NCBI RefSeq assembly: GCF_000423925.1
Contig: NZ_AUIX01000023.1
Location: 1 to 64,000, forward strand
Direction of reading: 5' to 3'
DNA length: 64,000 nucleotides
Source of the DNA: Butyrivibrio sp. VCD2006
Lineage (GTDB): Bacteria; Bacillota; Clostridia; Lachnospirales; Lachnospiraceae
Of this stretch, positions 16,802 to 25,661 are shown piece by piece (position 1 is the stretch's first letter; each line of letters opens with the position of its first letter). The position numbers were made by a program, and so were the translations under genes. The notes beneath the pieces were generated by a model. That model saw only the letters and a program-made list of their open reading frames with translations, had not been told where the DNA came from and searched no databases.

Positions 16802-18120
16802 GCGGCCGCAATGGGGCGAATAGAGTATATGCGGCCGCGGAAAGGAACAGAAAAGCTTTAGGAATTATGTGAGGGAGGCCAAAAGCGCGGCCGCAATGGG
16901 GCGAAAAGGGTATATGCGGCCGCGGAGAGGAGCAGAAGAGCTTCAAGGATAATGTGAAGGAAGGTAAAAGCGCGGCCGCAAAGGGATGAATAGAGTAGAT
17001 GCGGCCGCGAAAAGGAGCAGAAAAGCTTCAAGAATTGCAGGAAGGAAGGCAAAAGCGCGGCCGAAATGGGGTGAATAGAGTATATGCGGCCGCGGAAAGG
17101 AGCAGGAAAGCTTTAGGAATTATGTGAGGGAGGCCAAAAGCGCGGCCGCAATGGGGCGAAAAGGGTATATGCGGCCGCGGAGAGGAGCAGAAGAGCTTCA
17201 AGGATAATGCGAAGGAAGGCAAAAGCGCGGCCGAAATAGGGTGAATAGAATAGATGCGGCCGCGGAAAGGAGTAGGAAAGTTTCAAGAAGTACGAGAAGG
17301 AAGGTAAAATCGCGGCCGCAATGGGGGGAATGGAGTATATGCGGCCGCGGAAATGGGCAAAAAAGCTTAAGGAATTTTGTGAAAGAGGCGAAAAGCGCGG
17401 CCGCAATGGGGTGAATGGAGTAGATGCGGCCGCGGAAAGGAGCAGGAAAGCTTCAAGAATAATAAGAAGGAAGGTAAAAGCGCGGCCGCAATGGGGGGAA
17501 TGGAGTAGATGCGGCCGCGGGAAGAAGCAAAAAAGCTTAAGGAATTTTGTGAAAGAGGTGAAAAGCGCGGCCGCAAAGGGATGAATGGAGAAGATGCGGC
17601 CGCGGGAAGAAGCAAAAAAGCTTAAGGAATTTTGTGAAAGAGGCGAAAAGCGCGGCCGCAATGGGGGGAATGGAGTAGATGCGGCCGCGGAAAGGAGCAG
17701 AAAAGCATCAAGAATTGCAAGAAGGAAGGCAAAGAGCGGCCGCAATGGGGTGAAAAGGGTATATGCGGCCGCGGGAAGGAGCAGAAAAGCATCAAGAATT
17801 GCAAGAAGGAAGGTAAAAGGGCGGCCGCAATAGGGTGAATAGAGTATATGCGGCCGCGGAAAGGAGCAGAAAAGCTTTAGGAATTATGTGAGGGAGGCCA
17901 AAAGCGCGGCCGCAATGGGGTGAAAAGGGTATATGCGGCCGCGGAAAGGAGCAGGAAAACTTCAGGAATTACAAGTAGGGAGGTAAAAGCGCGGCCGCAA
18001 AGGGATGAATGGAGTATATGCGGCCGCGGAAAGAGGCAGAAAAACTTTAAGAATTATATGAAGGAAGGCAAAAGCGCGGCCGCAGTAGGTTGAATAGAGT
18101 GAGTGCGGCCGCGAGAAGAG
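16802..18120 (+). repeat. Tandem array of sixteen 85-bp units, each with a GCGGCCGC hairpin
   Basis: Units begin at 16802 and recur every 85 bases (one of 84) up to 18076. Each carries CGCGGCCGCA, a purine-rich stretch of about 19 bases, then TGCGGCCGCG, giving a ten-base-pair stem whose arms are also self-complementary. A purine-rich spacer of about 48 bases follows. Thirty of the 32 octamers are perfect; the first octamers at 17057 and 17227 end in A. Since 85 is not a multiple of three, the open frames here are repeat artefacts. Two further units of the same period lie at 41769. The 18121-18356 stretch is AT-rich and shows no gene. Confidence 0.95.
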
Positions 18121-18356
18121 GCGGGAAGATTAAAACAATCACGTAAAACAATCAGGTAGTTTATCGCCTGTAAAAAAACAAATCATGACTAAAGTATCTT
18201 AATTAATCAAAAGTCTGTATTGCGGATTCGGGTTTGCCGTATCATGTTATTTTACTCATAATTCCCCTAATTTTATCGTAATTTCATTATATGTTTATCA
18301 TGATTTTATGCGTATGTTCCATAATGAAAGTGATATACTTTACCAATTTTCATTTT

Positions 18357-18666
18357 GTCCGCAGTCTGTAGGGGCAGCACGTAAGACATAGTTTAAGAGC
18401 TTTATCAATTAACACCATGTCCGTCGCCTGTAGAGTCTGCGCGCAAGATAAAGCATAAGAGCTTTATCAATTAACACCATGTCCGCAGTCTGTAGGGGCA
18501 GCACGTAAGACATAGTTTAAGAGCTTTATCAATTAACACCATGTCCGTCGCCTGTAGAGTCTGCGCGCAAGATAAAGCATAAGAGCTTTATCAATTAACA
18601 CCATGTCCGTCGCATGTAGAGCCTGCGCGCAAGATAAAGCTTAAGAAGTATATCAATTAACACTTT
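18357..18666 (+). repeat. Five tandem 62-bp units (A-B-A-B-B')
   Basis: Units begin at 18357, 18419, 18481, 18543 and 18605. Types A and B share the 3' half (AAGAGCTTTATCAATTAACA) and differ in the 5' half; the A+B pair of 124 bp is duplicated exactly. The array ends 54 bases before the start codon of the binding-lipoprotein operon, so it may be a set of regulator sites or the leader of that operon. The 5' halves are diverged copies of each other, not unrelated spacers, which argues against CRISPR. Confidence 0.9.
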
Positions 18667-18719
18667 GCACGGTAATCCAAAGAGATGGCTTTAATGACTA
18701 ATCTTCACGAGGAAAAATT

Positions 18720-19607
18720 ATGCGGAAAAAAGCATTATCACTTATTCTAATTCTTATGATGACTTCAGGAATGCTGGTATCATGCGGCGATGAAAATACC
18801 GGTATGGTCGGAGCTGATGCGGATGAGACCCAAAACAATCTTGAGGTTTTAGATGTTCTTCTTACGGAGGAACAATATGGAATAGGTGTTAATAAGGATG
18901 ATCCTGAGCTTCTTAAAAAAATAAATGCTTTCATAGAAAAGGGCTTAACTGACGGAACTTATGAGGAGATTACAGGGCATTATTTTGACAAAAATCAGGC
19001 TCCTGTTCCGGTATATTCAGCCAAGTTAAGTGACTACAGTGATCAGCTGGTTGTTGCGACTACCGGAGATTTTGCGCCTTTTGATTACGATGAGGGAGAT
19101 GCATATTATGGCATCGACAAAGAACTCATTAAGGCTATAGCTGATTCTATGGGAAAAGAGTTAGTTCTTGTTAATGTAAATTTTGACATGTTGTTCTTGA
19201 CTGTTGCGCAGAAGAAATGTGATGCCTGTATTGCAGGAATAACCATTAGGGAAGATAGGGAAAAGTATGTGGATTTCTCTGTCCCTTATTATCATGCCGG
19301 ACAGAGTGTAGCTTTGAAAAAGAATGATAATGCATTTTCAGAAGCTAAAACAAAAGAAGATGTGGAAAAGGCTTTACTGGAACTTGATACAACCAAGACC
19401 ATAGGGGTAGAGGGTCAGACCAGTGGCGAAGATTATTTGTCAGGGAAAGACAAGGGAGGATTTCCAGGGGTTAAGTGCAATGTTGAAACATTTACTACTT
19501 TGGAAGAGGCTCTTGTGGCTCTCAATAATGACGAAATTGATTATGTTTTGGGTGATGAAGCCTGCCTCAAATACATGATAGCGAAAGAATTCAGCGATGA
19601 AAATTAA
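18720..19607 (+). CDS. Solute-binding lipoprotein (SBP_bac_3 type), apparently circularly permuted
   Basis: 295 residues with a lipoprotein signal (LVSC, Cys22). Residues about 41-90 (LEVLDVLLTEEQYGIGVNKD, then LLKKINAFIEKGLTDGTYEE) match what is normally the C-terminal end of amino-acid-binding proteins. Residues 110-295 then run from the usual N-terminal strand (LVVATTGDFAPFDYDEG) through GIDKELIKAIA and AGITIREDREKYVDFSVPYY to EIDYVLGDEACLKYMI, and stop exactly where the moved segment would follow. The order is thus C-terminal piece, then the rest. It should bind a small ligand at the outer membrane face of the cytoplasmic membrane. No transporter genes are nearby, and a sensor kinase lies in the same operon. 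Confidence 0.8.
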   Translation: MRKKALSLILILMMTSGMLVSCGDENTGMVGADADETQNNLEVLDVLLTEEQYGIGVNKDDPELLKKINAFIEKGLTDGTYEEITGHYFDKNQAPVPVYSAKLSDYSDQLVVATTGDFAPFDYDEGDAYYGIDKELIKAIADSMGKELVLVNVNFDMLFLTVAQKKCDACIAGITIREDREKYVDFSVPYYHAGQSVALKKNDNAFSEAKTKEDVEKALLELDTTKTIGVEGQTSGEDYLSGKDKGGFPGVKCNVETFTTLEEALVALNNDEIDYVLGDEACLKYMIAKEFSDEN

Positions 19608-19643
19608 GAAAAGGTTTGCATATAGAATAAATAGGAATCCGGC

Positions 19644-20747
19644 ATGAAAAAAATCAGAGAAAACATCTGGATAATTATATTAACCTTTTTATTGGTGGCA
19701 CTACTCGGAGCAGTAGTGTTCTCTCTTACGATGTCACGAAAAACTGAAGTGAAGGCGACTAAAGTCGGAGCTCTGTTTATTGATAATGTTGATGATGGAG
19801 GCTGGAATCAGAGACATTATGAGGGGATTTACTACGCCTGTAAAAGTCATAATTTAAAACTTGAGATAGAAGAAAATGTGTCGGAGACAGTTGAAGATGC
19901 TGAACCTGCTATAGAGAGGCTCGTGGCGAAGGGCTGTAATGTAATCTTTATGACCAGTAATGGCTTTGATAAAAAGCTTTATCCAATGGCCGAAAAATAT
20001 CCGGAGGTGCAATTCTACACCACGTCACCGGATTCCACACCCGATAATATGACAACCTATTATGGAAGACATTACCAGGTAAGATATCTTGCAGGTATGC
20101 TTGCGGGAAGAATGACTAAGACAAATGTGCTTGGTTTTGTTGCAGGAAACGAATCTACGCAGACAATAAGATCAATCAATGCATTTACTTTAGGAGCCAG
20201 AGCTGTGAATCCTGATGCTGAAGTCAAGGTCAGATATATGCACACCTGGACTGATCCTGAACTGGAAAAAGAATTGGCCAGAAAGCTGATTGAAGAGGAC
20301 GGGGCAGATGTTATCACTTATCATGCAAGTCTTCATACAGCCATAGATGCTGCTGAAGAGCTTGGTGCATATTCAATTGGCTATAATAATTCAAGCACGG
20401 ATTATTCAGACAAATATCTGGCTTCAGTTAACTTTAACTGGGAAAATCTATATCAGAGAATTATGGATGATTATTCTATCGGTGATATGTCTCCGGGCAA
20501 ATATTATTGGCACGGAGTAGTATTTGGGACGGTAGAAATTGATCTGATCTCATCTGCAATACCACAGGAAGTAAGGGAGGAAATAGCAGACAGAATAGAA
20601 AAATTGATAAATGTACAGGATGTATTTTATGGTGATATATATACGACCATGGGAGAGAAGAAGTGTTCCAAAGGACAGAGAATAAGTGATAATGCCCTCC
20701 TTAGAAAGATGAACTGGTATGTGAAGGGGGTGAAGATTTATGAATAA
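19644..20747 (+). CDS. Membrane-anchored BMP-family (PnrA/Med-like) binding protein
   Basis: 367 residues. The N-terminal helix (IWIIILTFLLVALLGAVVFS) has no lipobox or clear cleavage site, so the protein probably stays tethered. The rest is a type I periplasmic-binding fold of the BMP family: VGALFIDNVDDGGWNQRHYEG, split as VDDGGWNQRHYEG near the start, then VIFMTSNGF, YYGRHYQVRYLAGMLAG and VLGFVAGNESTQTIRSINAF. Relatives bind purine nucleosides, but the ligand here is not determined. It lies 36 bases after the SBP gene and overlaps the kinase gene by eight bases, suggesting it presents its ligand to that kinase. Confidence 0.82.
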   Translation: MKKIRENIWIIILTFLLVALLGAVVFSLTMSRKTEVKATKVGALFIDNVDDGGWNQRHYEGIYYACKSHNLKLEIEENVSETVEDAEPAIERLVAKGCNVIFMTSNGFDKKLYPMAEKYPEVQFYTTSPDSTPDNMTTYYGRHYQVRYLAGMLAGRMTKTNVLGFVAGNESTQTIRSINAFTLGARAVNPDAEVKVRYMHTWTDPELEKELARKLIEEDGADVITYHASLHTAIDAAEELGAYSIGYNNSSTDYSDKYLASVNFNWENLYQRIMDDYSIGDMSPGKYYWHGVVFGTVEIDLISSAIPQEVREEIADRIEKLINVQDVFYGDIYTTMGEKKCSKGQRISDNALLRKMNWYVKGVKIYE

Positions 20748-23307
20748 AAACCTCCAGAGAGTCATACGACAGATGTCTGCAGTGCTTGTTGTGTTCGCTT
20801 TGCTCATGGGCGTACTTGGCCTTTATTTCCAGAAATATCTTTGGGATATCATCAATAACATGGTTGAAAGAAGAATCATGAGAGAAGCGGAGACTGCAGC
20901 AGATTTTTACTATGAAGAGCTGAGCACCGAAATGATGACCATTGAGCATATAGGATTACTACTCGAAGACGAAAGAACTACGTATCAGGAAGAAAACATC
21001 ATCCAGGCAAAAAACGTTATAGAGACTGTGTTCAAGAATGAGCCCAGCATTCTCATGGGTATTATGAACGGTGAAGGTGAAGCTGTTTATGGAGAGAGAA
21101 TCCCGCCAAACGAATACGATGCTCTTTTAAGTACAATGACCGGAAATGATGGGATTTCCTACATGGATACCGGGGCATTTTTGTTTTCCCATTCAATCCT
21201 CCACGGTGATAATGTAAGCTATGTTATCTATTCGCTTTGTTCCACCGCATATATAAAAAAGCATCACAGTCTTGATTTTATACACAATCTTGGTGCTGTT
21301 TCGCTGATGACAAGAGATGGTGATGAGGTACTGCCATTTTTAAATGTTGAGGAAAAATTTGGAAGTTTTTACAGAAGTAAGTCGGTAAGAAAGGTATTTG
21401 AAAGACTTCGTTTAGCTCATAATCTGGAGCCTGCCGGGGTAGAGAGAGTAAAAACGATCTATGGAGATATGTATTTCTATGTTGCCCAGATAGAAAATAC
21501 GCATTTCATTTTAACGGGTGCCATAAGTGTTGATGAAGCAATGGGTGATTATAAATCCATTCCATATATGGTTATGGCGGTTTACTTAATTCTCTTTTTT
21601 ATAATGATTATTCTTTCGATTGTTTTGATGAATTTCTCTGTTAAGGTAAGGGAGAGCGAAGAACTCAAAATAGCAAAGAAGGCTGCAGAGGATGCTTCAA
21701 AGGCCAAGGGAATGTTCCTGGCAAATATGTCCCATGAGATAAGGACACCTATCAATGCAATCCTTGGAATGAATGAACTTATAACCAGAGAAACCAGGAA
21801 TGAGAATGTACAGAAATATGCATTCAGTATAAAAAGCTCGGCTAATCAGCTTCTTACTCTTGTAAATGACGTTTTGGACTTTTCAAAGATGGAAGCAGGA
21901 AAATTCCAGCTAAGATATGACACCTACTATCTTTCTGCGATACTTACCGATGTCAATGTGATGATCAGGGGAAAAGCAGAAAGTAAGGGGCTTATTTACA
22001 ATGTTCATGTTGATCAGGAGATTCCCGATGCACTTGTAGGAGACGAGACCCGATTAAAGCAGGTTCTGATAAATCTCCTTACAAACTCAGTAAAATATAC
22101 TATGGCCGGATTCGTCGAGCTGAGTATCAGCTATGAATCTAAGGGAGAGGATTATATTGATGTCAGATTTTCTGTTAAAGATACCGGCATAGGAATGAAG
22201 GAAGAGGACATTAAAAAGCTCTTCTTGGCATTCCAAAGACTTGATGAAGACAGGAACAAGACCATCGAAGGTACCGGCCTCGGAATGAGTATTGTTAAGC
22301 AGATTCTTGACGCTATGGAAACCACGCTTGATGTTAAGAGCGTATATGGAAAAGGAAGTGAATTCTCCTTCATTGTCAGACAGAAGGTTGATAACTGGGA
22401 GCCTATAGGCGACTACGTCATGGCAGCAGAGAGACTGGTTACGAGACAGGAAAGCTACAAGCCAAGCTTTGTTGCACCATCTGTCAGAATACTTGCGGTT
22501 GATGATACGGATATCAACCTCAGAGTTGTTTCGGGACTTCTCAATCAGACAAAGATTAAGGTGGATACGGCTCTTAGCGGTAAGCAGGCCCTTGAAATGA
22601 TGATTGCCACTAAATATGATCTTGCTCTCATAGATCACCGCATGCCGGTGATGGATGGCGTTGAACTGCTAAAGCATATCAGAGAGAATAAAGAGGGAAT
22701 AAATCATGATATCCCGTGTATTGCGCTGACAGCCAATGTTTTTGCGGGTATACGTGAGATGTATATTAAGGTGGGCTTTGATGATTATCTTGAAAAGCCG
22801 GTTAGCGGCGCGCGTCTGGAAGAGATGCTCATGAAATATCTTCCTCAGGATAAGCTGCAGGATGAGTCCGAACTGACAGATGAGGATGCATCTGTCGAGG
22901 AAACTTCTTCACAGGATGAGGAACCCTCAGAAAATGCTACAGAGGCAGATGTACTTAATAAACTGCGTGAACTTCAGGACAAGGGCTACGTTGATATCGA
23001 CGCAGGCGTCTCCTATGCCGGATCTGAGGAGGACTTCATTGATATTGTAAGACTCTTTAGAGATACAATTGACAAAAAGTCCGAGGAGATAAGAGAGCTG
23101 TATGATGCCGGAAATATCGAGGAATACACGACGAAGGTCCATGCGCTTAAAACCGCGGCAAGGATCATCGGAGCGATGGATGTTTCTGAGAAGGCAAGGC
23201 TTCTCGAGATGGCAGGAAAAGAGAACAATCTTGATTACATAAAAGAGAACACGGAAAAGGTTCTTGAGGAATATGGAAATTATAAGAAAATATTGGAAAT
23301 AATATAA
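20740..23307 (+). CDS. Hybrid sensor histidine kinase with receiver and Hpt domains
   Basis: 855 residues. A membrane helix (about 13-33), an extracytoplasmic domain of about 235 residues and a second helix (about 272-305) precede the cytoplasmic part. HisKA has FLANMSHEIRTPIN with His332. HATPase motifs are NLLTNSVKYT, DTGIGM and GTGLGMSI. A receiver (about 580-700) has VDDTDIN and the phospho-acceptor Asp632 in LIDHRMPVMDG. The C-terminal Hpt has KVHALKTAAR with His801. The chain therefore holds a full His-Asp-His relay, but no output domain. Its start overlaps the BMP-type gene by eight bases and GGGGGTG serves as ribosome site. The extracytoplasmic domain probably contacts one or both upstream binding proteins. 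Confidence 0.93.
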   Translation: MNKNLQRVIRQMSAVLVVFALLMGVLGLYFQKYLWDIINNMVERRIMREAETAADFYYEELSTEMMTIEHIGLLLEDERTTYQEENIIQAKNVIETVFKNEPSILMGIMNGEGEAVYGERIPPNEYDALLSTMTGNDGISYMDTGAFLFSHSILHGDNVSYVIYSLCSTAYIKKHHSLDFIHNLGAVSLMTRDGDEVLPFLNVEEKFGSFYRSKSVRKVFERLRLAHNLEPAGVERVKTIYGDMYFYVAQIENTHFILTGAISVDEAMGDYKSIPYMVMAVYLILFFIMIILSIVLMNFSVKVRESEELKIAKKAAEDASKAKGMFLANMSHEIRTPINAILGMNELITRETRNENVQKYAFSIKSSANQLLTLVNDVLDFSKMEAGKFQLRYDTYYLSAILTDVNVMIRGKAESKGLIYNVHVDQEIPDALVGDETRLKQVLINLLTNSVKYTMAGFVELSISYESKGEDYIDVRFSVKDTGIGMKEEDIKKLFLAFQRLDEDRNKTIEGTGLGMSIVKQILDAMETTLDVKSVYGKGSEFSFIVRQKVDNWEPIGDYVMAAERLVTRQESYKPSFVAPSVRILAVDDTDINLRVVSGLLNQTKIKVDTALSGKQALEMMIATKYDLALIDHRMPVMDGVELLKHIRENKEGINHDIPCIALTANVFAGIREMYIKVGFDDYLEKPVSGARLEEMLMKYLPQDKLQDESELTDEDASVEETSSQDEEPSENATEADVLNKLRELQDKGYVDIDAGVSYAGSEEDFIDIVRLFRDTIDKKSEEIRELYDAGNIEEYTTKVHALKTAARIIGAMDVSEKARLLEMAGKENNLDYIKENTEKVLEEYGNYKKILEII

Positions 23308-23333
23308 TCGTTAATTTAATTAATTTATAGTAT

Positions 23334-23382
23334 AATACCAGTAGACCTAAGTTTTCACGTCTTAGGCCTTCTGGTATTTTTC
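23334..23382 (+). terminator. Terminator of the binding protein-kinase operon
   Basis: AATACCAG..ACCTAAG pairs with CTTAGG..CTGGTATT and runs into TTTTTC. It lies about 27 bases after the kinase stop codon. Confidence 0.85.
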
Positions 23383-23414
23383 ATTTTTTATAAGAGATTG
23401 TTTGGGGAATTTTT

Positions 23415-25520
23415 GTGAGGAGTGACATGGGGACCAATTGCCGTTGTCATGATTGGCATGTGCCTAAGATTGGCTTTTTTATTCTGATTATTCTATATTT
23501 TATTGTTTCAAGGGTCACAAGGTATTGTGCGCTTTCGACTGATGAGATAATTATTGGACAGCAGCATCTGTCGCTTGTTTCATTTGCCGGAGCGTTTGAT
23601 TCTGTTGGTAATGCTCTTATCATAGCGCTCGTGGTTTTTTATGGGAAGGCAGGCTTTTTAGCAAGTCTCTGTTTCTATGCCATGACTCTTGTGAATCTTT
23701 TTGTGGGAATCATTTTTGCTCACAATCTTCAGATAATCCCCGGACTTTTTACAGGACTTTGTACTCTGTTGGCGGTGGTTTTGATCTATCGAAGGAATCG
23801 GGTGATAGGAGAACTTCAGAATAACGAGATCAAGCATTTGAAGGAGCAGAAGATATTTTCCGAGAAGCTGTTCGAACAGACGGCAACAGCTCTTGTGAGT
23901 GCCATAGATGCCAAGGATGAGTACTCAAGAGGACATTCCATGAGGGTTGCCGAGTACTCGGTTAAAATAGCCAAGGCGATGGGAAAGACAGAGGATGAAC
24001 TAAGAGAGGTCTACTACGCAGCACTTCTTCATGATGTTGGAAAGATAGGAATTTCAGACAGCATAATAAATAAAAAGGGAATGCCTACGGATGAGGAATA
24101 CAGGGTAATCATGCAGCATCCGAACATTGGTAACCAGATACTGTCGAGTATCAGTGAATATCCTTACCTTAGTATCGGTGCTCATTATCATCATGAGCGT
24201 TTTGATGGCAAGGGCTATCCTGATGGACTTAAGGGTGAGGACATACCTGAGATAGCAAGAATAATTGCAGTAGCTGACACCTTTGATGCCATGACCTCGA
24301 GCAGAAGCTATCGCCATGCGCTTCCCCAGCAGCTCGCCTGGGAGGAGATAGTCAAGGGTACCGGGACTCAGTTTGATCCCAGGATAGTAAAAATGGCCCA
24401 TAGCATTCTTGATATTGATAAAGAATTCAGAACGATGGAAAAGAATACCGTAAAGGCGCTCTCAGATAAGAATGGAATGCACTTTAAGGAATTCAGAAGC
24501 CAGATTACACCGGGTGTGCTTGTTATGACAAATCTGGTCAAGCTTCACTTTAAATATCATCGTGATGAGGTGACCACTGAAAATGACCGCGGGCCTGCAC
24601 TGGTTCTGTTTGATTCATTTGACGGAAGATATCATCAGGATGAAGGCCAGGTAAAAGAACTCGGATATTATGAATATTGTGAACTCTTTGCCGATGGTAC
24701 ATTAAATGGTGATGGATTTAGAGACAAGCGAATAAATATCATCGAATATGAAAATGATGAAGAGACAGAGCCTATTGATATTGAGACTATAGATAGGGAA
24801 TATGCCATAGAAGCTGTAAAGATCAATGATCACTTCAGGGTTGTCATTGATGACGGAAAAAGGAAGGCGGAGGTTATCATAGCTCTTCCCGATGCAACAA
24901 GATTCGTATATATGGGACTGACCGGCGAGCACTGCAGTATTACCGATGTGGTACTGAGTAAATCCAAGGAAAGTATGGGAGAGGGTTATATTCCCAGGAT
25001 TGCTGATGAGATAAGCTATATAAATGGACCTGAGGGTGATATCCCGAGTATTCAGATGATAAGTCACCGTACAGAGCATTCTAAGGGCATTCCGGTTACT
25101 GAAGGACTTAAGATCAAGTTCCACACCAAGAGCATGGATACTGCAAGACTTATCTGGCATTGTGCCTATGTTTTACTCTATTCCTCAAGGGACGCAGAGG
25201 TATTCGGAGAGGATTATCAGGAATACGCTCTGATAAGACTTGATGGTGAATGTTGGGATGGCAGCTATTACTCAGAGAACAAGCTTGTAGTAAACATGAA
25301 TGACAATTTCGAGGACTGGGAGACCTGGAAGCAGGGCAACAGAGAAGGCACTGACTGTACTATTTCCTTCAGGAAAAACGATAATGTCATTGTCATGACC
25401 ACAGAGCTGCTTGGACTTTTCATTAAGAGCACAACAACCATTAAGGAAGACGATAAAATGGTTTATGCGGCACTTACCGGTGACCAATGTGTTATAACCG
25501 ATATTAAAATTTTGATTTGA
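23415..25520 (+). CDS. Membrane HD-GYP c-di-GMP phosphodiesterase with tandem beta-rich C-terminal modules
   Basis: Up to 701 residues; the start may be the GTG at 23415 (GGGGAA upstream) or the ATG at 23427 (GAGGAG upstream). Three or four helices occupy residues about 15-130. The HD-GYP domain (about 155-340) is intact: HDVGK (His206-Asp207), HHERFDGKGYPDGL (GYP 267-269) and ADTFDAM. Known members hydrolyse c-di-GMP. After it come two homologous modules of about 150 residues, each opening with a T..L.i.FH-like strand pair and closing with VYMGLTGEHCSITDV or VYAALTGDQCVITDI. They are predicted cytoplasmic and look like jelly-roll binding modules; the family is not one I can name. The protein encoded at 32858 has the same tail. 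Confidence 0.88.
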   Translation: MRSDMGTNCRCHDWHVPKIGFFILIILYFIVSRVTRYCALSTDEIIIGQQHLSLVSFAGAFDSVGNALIIALVVFYGKAGFLASLCFYAMTLVNLFVGIIFAHNLQIIPGLFTGLCTLLAVVLIYRRNRVIGELQNNEIKHLKEQKIFSEKLFEQTATALVSAIDAKDEYSRGHSMRVAEYSVKIAKAMGKTEDELREVYYAALLHDVGKIGISDSIINKKGMPTDEEYRVIMQHPNIGNQILSSISEYPYLSIGAHYHHERFDGKGYPDGLKGEDIPEIARIIAVADTFDAMTSSRSYRHALPQQLAWEEIVKGTGTQFDPRIVKMAHSILDIDKEFRTMEKNTVKALSDKNGMHFKEFRSQITPGVLVMTNLVKLHFKYHRDEVTTENDRGPALVLFDSFDGRYHQDEGQVKELGYYEYCELFADGTLNGDGFRDKRINIIEYENDEETEPIDIETIDREYAIEAVKINDHFRVVIDDGKRKAEVIIALPDATRFVYMGLTGEHCSITDVVLSKSKESMGEGYIPRIADEISYINGPEGDIPSIQMISHRTEHSKGIPVTEGLKIKFHTKSMDTARLIWHCAYVLLYSSRDAEVFGEDYQEYALIRLDGECWDGSYYSENKLVVNMNDNFEDWETWKQGNREGTDCTISFRKNDNVIVMTTELLGLFIKSTTTIKEDDKMVYAALTGDQCVITDIKILI

Positions 25521-25535
25521 TATGATGCAAGACAA

Positions 25536-25571
25536 AAGACTTTGGAGTAGACCACTCCGAAGTCTTTTTTT
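25536..25571 (+). terminator. Terminator after the first HD-GYP gene
   Basis: AGACTTTGGAGT pairs with ACTCCGAAGTCT around a five-base loop, followed by TTTTTTTG, 16 bases after the stop codon. Confidence 0.9.
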
Positions 25572-25661
25572 GCTTTTATTTTACTTTATATTAATAACTT
25601 TATTACGACTTTTCAGTTATAATTAGATGATGGGCGTAGTATTTCTATGAGGGGAATATTA

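Noticed and set aside
17113-17745. Open frames across the 85-bp array on both strands (up to 210 codons)
   Set aside because: They arise from repeat translation. The period is not a multiple of three, translations are low-complexity, and there are no ribosome sites or homologies.
16775-18120. Cloning-vector contamination, since GGATCC, AGATCT and many NotI octamers occur together
   Set aside because: The units are diverged over 1.3 kb, and a second locus 24 kb away has the same 85-bp spacing in native context.
18357-18666. CRISPR array (62-bp period with a shared 3' half)
   Set aside because: The differing halves are diverged copies of each other, two are identical, and no cas genes are near. 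It is a tandem repeat.
20072-20317. Minus-strand frames within the signalling genes
   Set aside because: All are shadows of well-supported plus-strand proteins without ribosome sites.
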